64,000 nucleotides of DNA from Rhodopseudomonas palustris (lineage in GTDB: Bacteria; Pseudomonadota; Alphaproteobacteria; Rhizobiales; Xanthobacteraceae): NCBI GenBank assembly GCA_016215605.1, contig JACRJB010000034.1:1-64000 (forward strand), written 5' to 3'. The notes under the pieces were generated by a model that did no database searches, was not told the DNA's origin, and saw nothing but the letters and a program-made list of their open reading frames with translations. Made by a program: the position numbers and the translations under genes. This document shows positions 56,950 to 64,000 of the stretch, piece after piece; position 1 is the stretch's first letter, and the number at the start of each line of letters is the position of its first letter.

Positions 56950-58329
56950 ATGAGTAATTATGCCAGCACCAAATCGCGTGTGGCTGCGGTGTCCGTGCTG
57001 GCGAGCGCCAGCATGGCCGCGGCCAAATTCGCCGTCGGCATCGCCATCGGATCGTTGGCGCTGATCTCCGAAGCCCTGCACAGTTCGATCGACCTGGTCG
57101 CCACCATCATCACCTGGTTCGTGGTTCGCGTCTCGGACCGCCCGGCCGACGACGCGCATCATTACGGCCACGGCAAGATCGAGAGCCTGTCGGCGCTCGG
57201 CGTCATCGCGATGCTGTACGTGCTGGCGGGCGGCATCCTGGTCGAGGCGACCAGCCGGCTGCGCGAAGGCGCGCCGCCGCCGGCATTCTCCTGGTTCGCC
57301 TTCGGCATCCTCGGCGTCGACATTCTGGTCAACACCTGGCGCGCCTGGGCGCTGCACCGGACGGCGGTGGCGACCAAGAGCCAGGCGCTGGCCGCCGACG
57401 CGCTGCATTTCGCCTCCGACGTGCTCGGCTCTTTCGCGGTGATCGCCGGACTGTCGGCGTCGGCGATGGGCTTCGCCTGGGGCGACGCCGCCGCCGCGAT
57501 CGGCGTCGCCGTGATGATCTCGATCCTCGGCCTTCGCCTCGGCCGCTCGACGATCCAGACGCTGCTCGACCGCGCCCCCGAGGGCGTGTCGGACAAGGCC
57601 CGCGAAGTGATCAGCGCGGTGCCCGGCGTGGTCGGCATCGAGCGGCTGCGCACGCGCATGGTCGGCCCGACGCATTTCATCGACGCGCTGGTCGAGGTGC
57701 CGCGCACCTATCCGATCGACCGGATCGACGAGATCAAGCGCCGCACCGACGAGGTGCTGAAGCTCGCCTTCGAGGACGCCGACCTCACCTTCACGGCGAT
57801 TCCGGTGGCGCGCGACAACGAGACCGTCCGCGAGCGCATCATGGTGATCGCGCGCAATTCCGGCCTCGCCATCCACCACGTCACCGTGCACGACCTCGGC
57901 TGCAAGATCACCGTCAGCATCGACCTCGAGGTCGACGGCAACATGCCGCTGGTCGATGCGCACGACATCGCCCACGAACTCGAACGCCACATCCGCGACG
58001 ATTTCGGCACAGACGTCGAGGTCGACACCCACATCGAGCCGCTCGAGCCGGACATGCCGCACGGCTACGAAGCATCGCCGGAGCGCGTCGAGGAAATTCG
58101 CGGCGCGCTGAACAAATTCGCGACGAACGGCGCGATCTTCAACATCCACAACGTTCGGGTGCGCGACACCGAGGCCGGTGAGATCGTCAACTTCCACTGT
58201 TATGCCGAGCCGTCGCTCAGCGTCATCGAAGTGCACGACCACGTCGACGAGATCGAGCGGCACATGCGCCGCGCCTTCCCCAGCGTGAAGCGCGTCATCA
58301 GCCACGCCGAGCCGCCGAACGCCGACTGA
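56950..58329 (+). CDS. Cation diffusion facilitator with three C-terminal dimerisation-type repeats
   Basis: A 459-residue metal exporter, longer than the usual 300 residues. Six membrane segments lie in the first 200 residues. The metal-site motifs are SEALHSSIDL (H44, D48) and DALHFASD (D150-D157), and HYGHGKIES lies at 71-79. The cytoplasmic tail appears to contain three ZT-dimer-like units: about 203-285 (VPGVVGIERLRTRMVGPTHF), 290-373 (SGLAIHHVTVHDLGCKITVS) and 380-455 (NGAIFNIHNVRVRDTEAGEI). Such extended CDF proteins exist but are less common. The substrate is probably Zn2+, Fe2+ or Mn2+. Confidence 0.92.
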   Translation: MSNYASTKSRVAAVSVLASASMAAAKFAVGIAIGSLALISEALHSSIDLVATIITWFVVRVSDRPADDAHHYGHGKIESLSALGVIAMLYVLAGGILVEATSRLREGAPPPAFSWFAFGILGVDILVNTWRAWALHRTAVATKSQALAADALHFASDVLGSFAVIAGLSASAMGFAWGDAAAAIGVAVMISILGLRLGRSTIQTLLDRAPEGVSDKAREVISAVPGVVGIERLRTRMVGPTHFIDALVEVPRTYPIDRIDEIKRRTDEVLKLAFEDADLTFTAIPVARDNETVRERIMVIARNSGLAIHHVTVHDLGCKITVSIDLEVDGNMPLVDAHDIAHELERHIRDDFGTDVEVDTHIEPLEPDMPHGYEASPERVEEIRGALNKFATNGAIFNIHNVRVRDTEAGEIVNFHCYAEPSLSVIEVHDHVDEIERHMRRAFPSVKRVISHAEPPNAD

Positions 58330-58547
58330 CGGCGAGGCCTGAGATTAGTACGAGTCTTCGTTCTCGTTTCGGACTCGGCTCACGCACAAATGACGGCGCG
58401 ATTCATCTTTGGATAAGAATTTTTCCGATCGGTCGAATCGTTGACTCTCGACAGCCCGGCAAAAGTGGATTCAAATCAGCCCATGATTCGAATGGCGAAA
58501 CGTCGTTCGAACGGGGTGCTGACGGACATTTTGGTGGGGGCCACGGT

Positions 58548-60860
58548 ATGGCGCGCGTGCAGGCCGCGAGCGCCTGCGTTCAATCCGATTCGATCAAAGG
58601 ATTGGCGCAGTCGATCGCTAAACCGGCCTACCATCGGCTGTTGACGGCCGAGCCGGTGCTCCGCCGCGCCGTTCCGATCCTGATCATCGCCTTTCTCATC
58701 ACCATCTGCTTCGGCGCAGCGGTGCAGGTCATCGACCAGACCCGGCAGAAGCGCGCCTCGCTGAACCGCGATCTGTGCGCGCTCGCCGACCTGCTCGCCG
58801 AGCGGCTCGAACATATCGGCGTGGTGCGGCTCGACCGGCCGGCGTCGGTCGAACGGCTGCAGAGCCTGCTGCCGGGCCTGATCCCGTCGTGGGGTATCGC
58901 GGCCGGACGCCACGTCATCGTCACCGGCGCCGATCAGCGCGTGCTGGCGCGGGTCCCGGGCGAAGACGGCTCCAGCTCGGCCAGCAAATTCCTCGACATC
59001 ATCAGCGCGACGCCGCCGCTGACGCGGACCGCGCAGCAAGGCACCATCACCGAGATCATTCTGCCGAACGGCGCCTCGGCGCTGGCGACGCTGCACACCG
59101 TCAAATCGCTGCCCGGCCAGGTCATCGTCATTCACGAAGACACCGGCTCGATCCTGCATTCCGACGCGACGCTGCAGATCACGCTGTCGGCCACCACCGG
59201 CTTCGTCGTGCTGATTCTCGGCTTCGCGTTCCATTGGCAATCGACGCGCGCGCGCGAGGGCGACCTGATCAACGACGCCGTGCGCAGCCGGATCGACACC
59301 GCGCTGAATCGCGGCCGCTGCGGGCTGTGGGACTGGGACCTGTCGCGCGGCCGGATCTTCTGGTCGCAGTCGATGTTCACCCTGCTCGGCCTGGAGAGTC
59401 GCAACGACCTGCTGACGTTCGGCGAGGTCAACGCGCTGGTGAACAGCGACGACATCGACCTGTTCGCGATCGGCGATCAGCTGATTGCCGGCAACACCGA
59501 CCACATCGACCACAGCTTCCGGATGCGTCACGCCAACGGCCATTGGATCTGGCTGCGGATGCGCTGCGAGCTCAGCCAGGAATCGCTCAGCGACGACAAG
59601 CATCTGATCGGCATCGCCGTCGACGTCACGGAACAGAAGAGCCTCGCCGAGCGTACGGTGGAAGCCGATCTGCGGCTGCGCGACGCGATCGAAACCATCC
59701 CGGAGGCATTCGTGCTGTGGGATGCAGAAAACCGCCTGGTGCTGTGCAACTCGCACTTCCAGCGACTGCACAAGCTGCCCGACTCCGCGGTTGCCCCCGG
59801 GACGTCCTACGAGACGGTGATCGAGGTCGGCCGGATGCCGGAAGTACGCACCCGGCTGTGCGACAACGGCGGCTCGGCGCCCGGCGCGCGCACCTTCGAG
59901 GCTCAGCTCGACGACGGAAGCTGGCTGCACATCAGCGAGCGGCGCACCAAGGACGGCGGCTACGTCGCGGTCGGCACCGACATCACCCGGATCAAGGCGC
60001 ACGAGCAGAAGCTGGTCGACAACGACCTGCGGCTGCGCGCCACCGTCGCCGACCTGAAGATCTCGCAGTTCAAGCTGGAGCGTCAGGCGGTCGAGCTGGC
60101 CGATTTGGCGCGGAAATATTCGGAAGAGAAGACCCGCGCCGAGGAAGCCAACCAGACCAAGTCGAAGTTCCTCGCCAATATGAGCCACGAACTGCGCACG
60201 CCGCTCAACGCGATCATCGGCTTCTCCGAGATCATGGGCAGCGGCATGTTCGGCACGCTCGGCTCCGAGAAGTACCAGGAATACTGCCACGACATCATGA
60301 CCAGCGGGCACTATCTGCTGGAAGTGATCAACGACATTCTCGACATGTCGAAGATCGAAGCGGGCCGGATGCGGCTCGAGATGGAGAAGCTCGATCTCGC
60401 CCGCACCCTCGGCGAGTCGCTGAAGGTCGTCGCCGGCCGCGCCGACAACAAGCACCTCGATCTTCGTCCGGAGATCGAGGCCGACATTCCGATCGTGGCG
60501 GATCGCCGTGCGATCAAGCAGATCCTGATCAACCTGCTGTCCAACGCGGTGAAGTTCACGCCCGATGGCGGGCGGATCACGGTACGCAGCCGGACGCGGC
60601 GGGATTCCATCGTGCTGATGATCGCCGATTCCGGCATCGGCATCGCGCCGCAGTCGCTGCGCCGGCTCGGCCAGCCGTTCGAGCAGGTCGAAAGCCAGCT
60701 CACCAAGAGCTACCACGGCTCCGGCCTGGGACTGGCGATCGCCAAATCGCTGACCACGCTGCACGGCGGCTCGATGCGGCTGCGCTCGACGCTCGGCGCC
60801 GGCACCGTCGTGATGGTGACGCTGCCGCGCAATGGTCAGCGGCCCCAGATGGCCGCCTGA
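58548..60860 (+). CDS. PAS-PAS sensor histidine kinase (PleC/DivJ-type core)
   Basis: A 770-residue membrane kinase. TM1 is at about 41-60, a periplasmic sensor domain of about 150 residues follows, and TM2 is at 212-229. PAS1 covers about 255-362 (CGLWDWDLSRGRIFWSQSMF), PAS2 about 375-482 (AIETIPEAFVLWDAENRLVL). A coiled coil leads to the HisKA box MSHELRTPLNAIIGFSEIMG with H547 and DILDMSKIEAGRMRL. The ATPase has NLLSNAVKFTPDGGR, DSGIGIAPQSL and GSGLGLAIAKSL. This core is typical of kinases that act on DivK. No response regulator is adjacent, which fits an orphan cell-cycle kinase. GGTGGGGG precedes the ATG. Confidence 0.92.
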   Translation: MARVQAASACVQSDSIKGLAQSIAKPAYHRLLTAEPVLRRAVPILIIAFLITICFGAAVQVIDQTRQKRASLNRDLCALADLLAERLEHIGVVRLDRPASVERLQSLLPGLIPSWGIAAGRHVIVTGADQRVLARVPGEDGSSSASKFLDIISATPPLTRTAQQGTITEIILPNGASALATLHTVKSLPGQVIVIHEDTGSILHSDATLQITLSATTGFVVLILGFAFHWQSTRAREGDLINDAVRSRIDTALNRGRCGLWDWDLSRGRIFWSQSMFTLLGLESRNDLLTFGEVNALVNSDDIDLFAIGDQLIAGNTDHIDHSFRMRHANGHWIWLRMRCELSQESLSDDKHLIGIAVDVTEQKSLAERTVEADLRLRDAIETIPEAFVLWDAENRLVLCNSHFQRLHKLPDSAVAPGTSYETVIEVGRMPEVRTRLCDNGGSAPGARTFEAQLDDGSWLHISERRTKDGGYVAVGTDITRIKAHEQKLVDNDLRLRATVADLKISQFKLERQAVELADLARKYSEEKTRAEEANQTKSKFLANMSHELRTPLNAIIGFSEIMGSGMFGTLGSEKYQEYCHDIMTSGHYLLEVINDILDMSKIEAGRMRLEMEKLDLARTLGESLKVVAGRADNKHLDLRPEIEADIPIVADRRAIKQILINLLSNAVKFTPDGGRITVRSRTRRDSIVLMIADSGIGIAPQSLRRLGQPFEQVESQLTKSYHGSGLGLAIAKSLTTLHGGSMRLRSTLGAGTVVMVTLPRNGQRPQMAA

Positions 60861-60967
60861 GTGCGGCCGGCGTCTGATCAAGCGGCCCCGGATAGCCGAA
60901 TGCCGTATTGCGGGCCGGAAGCCGTCAGCGCTTAATCCCGCGATGTGGTGAGCGGAGGCTGAGGCGC

Positions 60968-61234
60968 TTGAACGTCGGGGAGATCTTTCACAATCTGTCG
61001 GTGTGGGCGTTCCGGATCGCGATCGCCGGCGGGGCGATCGCCGTAGGCTATGTGGCATTGACCGGCGACCGCAACATGCCGGGCGCCCGAATGGCTGCTT
61101 CGCCGAGCGCGACGCAGGCCACAGGAGACGCAGCGACAGGAGGCTGTCAGCCGATCGGCCACACCGCCAATGACGAGCTCGTCTATTCGATGGACTGCGA
61201 GGGCCTTCCGGCCGCAAGCGGCGGCGGGAAGTAG
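60968..61234 (+). CDS. Small single-span membrane protein of unknown function
   Basis: An 88-residue protein from the TTG at 60968, which lies nine bases after GGAGG. An upstream in-frame start at 60908 is possible but has no ribosome-binding site. Residues 12-33 (FRIAIAGGAIAVGYVALTGD) form a membrane anchor. The rest is hydrophilic, with two cysteines in GGCQPIGHTA and MDCEGLP that could form a disulfide outside the membrane. No domain was recognised. It ends 10 bp before the stop of the convergent autotransporter gene. Confidence 0.6.
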   Translation: MNVGEIFHNLSVWAFRIAIAGGAIAVGYVALTGDRNMPGARMAASPSATQATGDAATGGCQPIGHTANDELVYSMDCEGLPAASGGGK

Positions 61235-61244
61235 TTGCGGGGGT

Positions 61245-64000
61245 TCACCAGTTGAACCGGGCGCCGGCCGACACCTGGTGGCTTTCGGCGTTGCGGCGGA
61301 ATTCACCGTTGTAGGCCGCGAACAGCCGGAAGGTCTCGGTGCGCCAGCCGGAGACCTTGGCGCCGACCAGCGCCGCGTTGCGGCCCGGCTCGGCGGCGGA
61401 GACCAGGAAGGGCTGGTCGAGCAAGGCCGCCTGGCTCACCAGCGTGGTGTCGCGCAGATCGTAACCCCAGCCGAGTTTCAGCTCCGGCATCAAGGTGGTG
61501 CCACCGACGGTGCGCAGCCGCGCGCTCAGCGCGGCGCCGGCGACCGTCGTCAGCTTGTCGTAGGTCTGCGCCGCATAGACGAGGCCGAACGGCAGCTGGC
61601 TTTCGCTGTAGCCGTCGCGGCGGAAGCCCTGCCAGTTCAGGCCGGCGAACGGCTTCAGCGTCAGGTTGGGCAGCAGCGCGAACCGATACCCCGCTTCCAG
61701 CGTGGTGCCGAGGCCGACGCCGTTGGCGCTGCCCTGCAGGCTGGTCGGCGTCAGCATCATCTGGCGACCGGTGGACATCTGGCTCGTCCCGGCCGCGATC
61801 CGGACATCGACCACCGCGGCGCCGGGCATCCAGCTCGCATAGGCGGCGCCGGCGTAAGTATCCGACTTGCCCTGAATGTCGGTGCTGCTCGCCGTGGTGC
61901 GCGCATAGCCGAACGCGCCGCCGGCGACGAAATTGTTCGAGAACCAGCGATCGGCGCCGAGCGAGAAGCCGGCGCTGACCGCCTTCGAACCGGCCAGATC
62001 GCCGTTGTCGCGGACCCGCGAATTGCGGCCGAACCCCTGCCCCCAGGCCGACCAGCCGTCCTGCACGCGTTCCGCCGGCGCGATGCTGGCGAACGCGTTC
62101 ATGGCCGAACTCGTCTCGGCGCTGGTCATGTTCTGGCCGGCATAGGACAGGGCGAAGGACTGCGCGGTGCCGTTCTGGCCCTGCTCGCCACCGAACGCCA
62201 TGGTCTGCTGTCGGTCGCCGATCGCGCCGAGGAAGCCTGTGAAGGCCTGCAGCGAGGCGCCGGAGACGGCCGGCTGGCCGGGCGCCGCGAGTTGCGTCAA
62301 CGCCCTGTCGAACTGCGATTCGGTATCGAGCTTGTACAGCGCATCGAACAGCGCCTTCTCGCTCGCAGAAGGCAGCACGCCGGCGGCGGGCCGCTGGCTG
62401 TCGAGGATGCGGGCGACCGAGCGCGGATTGCTGCCGAGCTGGCCGCCGTCGGCGAGAACGCTGAAGCTCGCCGGCGTCACCACCAGCGTGAGCGCGGTGG
62501 TGTCGTAAAGCAGATCGAAGCGGCCGTTGGTCGGCAGCCCCGAGGTCGGCTGCACCAGCGAGGAGAAGCTTCCCGTCGTGCGCGCACCGTCGAGCGCCTG
62601 CACGATGGCGAAATCGGTGCCGAGCGCGGGCGTGTAGTTGCTGACGGTGCCGACGCTGCCGCGCAGAACCGGCGTCAGCGTGCCGGCCGCGTAGAACACG
62701 TTGCCGGCGCCGGTGACGTAGATCCTGTCGTAGGTGCCGGGACCACCGGGGACGATCAGCGTGCCGTCGATATCGAGCCTGGTATTGGCCGTCGACGTCA
62801 GCGTCACGTTGCCGTTGAAGGTCAGCGCCCCGACGGAGTTGCCGTTCAGGACCGTGCCGGCCGGAACGGAGCCATTGGAGACGAGGTCGCCGATATTGGC
62901 CATCTTGCCCGGCGACAGCGTGCCGGCGATCGTGGTGTCGCCGACCACGGTGCCGAAGCCGGCGAGCGTCGCGGGCTGGGCGACGTCGAGCCGATGGCCC
63001 CCGGTCATCGTCAGCGTGCCGTCCACGGCCAGCGTGCCGAACTGCGCCAGCACGTTGCCGGCCGCGTTGGTCCGGCCTGAGATCGTCAGAATGCCGCCGC
63101 CGATCTTGCTGAACTCGCCCTGGGTGTCGAGGATCCGGCTCCAGTAGGTGGTCTGGTTGGCGCCGACATTGACGACGGCATTTGCCGCCAGCGTGGTCGG
63201 GCCTTCGGTCGCGCGGTCCAGCCGGATCAGGCCGTGGCCGAACACCGCGTCGATGCCGGGCGCTCCGAGATCTTCCGTGGTCGAGAACAGCAGACGCGCG
63301 AGGTCCTGCGCGTTGTAGGTCGGGTTGGCCTGGATCAGCACCGCGAGCGCGCCCGACACGGTCGGGGCGGCCATCGAGGTGCCCGACTCGAACGCGTAGG
63401 TGTTGTCGGGAACGGTCGAATAGATTTCCGCGCCGGTCCGCTCGTCACCGCCCGGCGCCGCAACGCACCAGCTGGCGGCGACGCCGCACAGGTTCGAGTA
63501 CCAGGCGGGTGCCTTGGTGATGCCGACCGACATCACCGCGATCACCTGGCCGCTCTGATGCTGCAGGTCCGTGTAGTTGAGGCCCGCCCCGAAATCGTTG
63601 TAGACGCCGAGCCCGGCATGCGCGGGATTCAGAAACGGCAGCAGCGCGAGACCCGAGGGATTGCGGGCCGCGACCGGATTGGAGCCGCGGTCGTTGCCGT
63701 TGGCGGCGACGATGATCTTGCCGGCCTGCAGCACGTTGAGCACGGCCGTCGCCTCTTCGGCACTGGGGCCGACCGGCCATTGCGTCATATTCCGGGAATC
63801 TTTGAAATCCGGGCCGTAGCTGGCGTTGTAGACCATCGTGCCGGGCAGACCCGCGAAGTAGTTCAGCGCGCTGGCCGAGGCGTCGTTGTCGGCGGCGACG
63901 ACATAGCCCGCGGCGGTCAGGATCCGAAGCGGGATGACGTTGGCGTCGTAGGCCACGCCGTGGGCGTCGACATTGGTGAACTTCTCGCCCGCCACGATGC
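61245..64000 (-). CDS. Subtilase-family serine protease autotransporter (N-terminus beyond the window)
   Basis: About 918 codons are visible and the gene runs off the right edge. The S8 protease part carries GTSMAAPTVSGALAVL with the catalytic Ser; the Asp and most of the HGTHVAG His region lie outside the window. AYDANVIPLRIL corresponds to the usual ApxAxI segment after the His motif. The passenger continues with an autotransporter repeat, GGGILTISGRTNAAGNVLAQ, and a beta-helix-like stretch. The C-terminal 280 residues form the beta-barrel (WGQGFGRNSRVRDNGDLAGS, SFSLGADRWFSNNF) and end in an aromatic, GARFNW. It is exported to the outer membrane. Confidence 0.93.
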   Translation of the reverse strand, partial: IVAGEKFTNVDAHGVAYDANVIPLRILTAAGYVVAADNDASASALNYFAGLPGTMVYNASYGPDFKDSRNMTQWPVGPSAEEATAVLNVLQAGKIIVAANGNDRGSNPVAARNPSGLALLPFLNPAHAGLGVYNDFGAGLNYTDLQHQSGQVIAVMSVGITKAPAWYSNLCGVAASWCVAAPGGDERTGAEIYSTVPDNTYAFESGTSMAAPTVSGALAVLIQANPTYNAQDLARLLFSTTEDLGAPGIDAVFGHGLIRLDRATEGPTTLAANAVVNVGANQTTYWSRILDTQGEFSKIGGGILTISGRTNAAGNVLAQFGTLAVDGTLTMTGGHRLDVAQPATLAGFGTVVGDTTIAGTLSPGKMANIGDLVSNGSVPAGTVLNGNSVGALTFNGNVTLTSTANTRLDIDGTLIVPGGPGTYDRIYVTGAGNVFYAAGTLTPVLRGSVGTVSNYTPALGTDFAIVQALDGARTTGSFSSLVQPTSGLPTNGRFDLLYDTTALTLVVTPASFSVLADGGQLGSNPRSVARILDSQRPAAGVLPSASEKALFDALYKLDTESQFDRALTQLAAPGQPAVSGASLQAFTGFLGAIGDRQQTMAFGGEQGQNGTAQSFALSYAGQNMTSAETSSAMNAFASIAPAERVQDGWSAWGQGFGRNSRVRDNGDLAGSKAVSAGFSLGADRWFSNNFVAGGAFGYARTTASSTDIQGKSDTYAGAAYASWMPGAAVVDVRIAAGTSQMSTGRQMMLTPTSLQGSANGVGLGTTLEAGYRFALLPNLTLKPFAGLNWQGFRRDGYSESQLPFGLVYAAQTYDKLTTVAGAALSARLRTVGGTTLMPELKLGWGYDLRDTTLVSQAALLDQPFLVSAAEPGRNAALVGAKVSGWRTETFRLFAAYNGEFRRNAESHQVSAGARFNW

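Overview
The window is about 64 kb of high-GC alphaproteobacterial chromosome. Gene content and protein style (PQQ operon, TakP-like TRAP transporter, CtrA-type motifs, DivJ/PleC-type kinases, three families of palindromic intergenic repeats) fit the Rhodopseudomonas/Bradyrhizobium group. This assignment is an inference from family resemblance, not from a database search. No rRNA, tRNA or CRISPR array was seen.

Layout. 0-6 kb is accessory: the end of an IS110-type transposase, a LuxR-type regulator, a TAT-exported cupin, a vapBC toxin-antitoxin pair, and a single-chain MmeI-like (type IIL) restriction-modification enzyme in clearly AT-richer DNA. 6-15.4 kb is housekeeping: nadE, dgkA, class II DAHP synthase, gor, a DUF2059 protein, rpiA, gph, a PEGA-like lipoprotein behind a perfect CtrA-type box, and moaA. 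15.5-19.3 kb holds a complete TRAP transporter whose membrane genes and binding-protein gene converge on a strong terminator. 19.4-25.4 kb has mrp, a beta-hydroxyacid dehydrogenase, a membrane histidine kinase, a DUF1289 protein, a membrane-anchored aspartic protease and dusA.

25.5-33.6 kb is a probable six-gene operon read leftward: two lipoprotein adaptor subunits and an RND pump (TriABC-like), a small SH3-like protein, a patatin-like lipoprotein and a PepSY protein. A divergent TetR gene faces it across a perfect 12-bp inverted repeat that carries both promoters. 33.7-35.3 kb is a stand-alone HerA/FtsK-type ATPase.

35.3-46.7 kb looks like a redox/C1 region. It has a molybdopterin oxidoreductase with its own ferredoxin, ferredoxin reductase and a second moaA, then a divergent AraC regulator with a sigma-54-like promoter, glutathione-dependent formaldehyde dehydrogenase, and pqqABCDE (no pqqF here). 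46.7-54.4 kb is an organic-acid cluster: a GntR regulator, formyl-CoA:oxalate CoA-transferase (frc), a tripartite tricarboxylate transporter (tctCBA), a ketopantoate-reductase-like enzyme and an FAH-family hydrolase. 54.8-61.2 kb has a nitronate monooxygenase, a quinone oxidoreductase, a CDF metal transporter with three C-terminal dimerisation-like repeats, a PAS/PAS histidine kinase and a small membrane protein. The right edge cuts a subtilase-type autotransporter.

The best candidates for something not yet described are the RND-patatin-PepSY operon, the self-contained Mo-oxidoreductase/ferredoxin/reductase/MoaA module, and the MmeI-like/vapBC island. All functions are inferred by reading motifs; no alignment or search was run.
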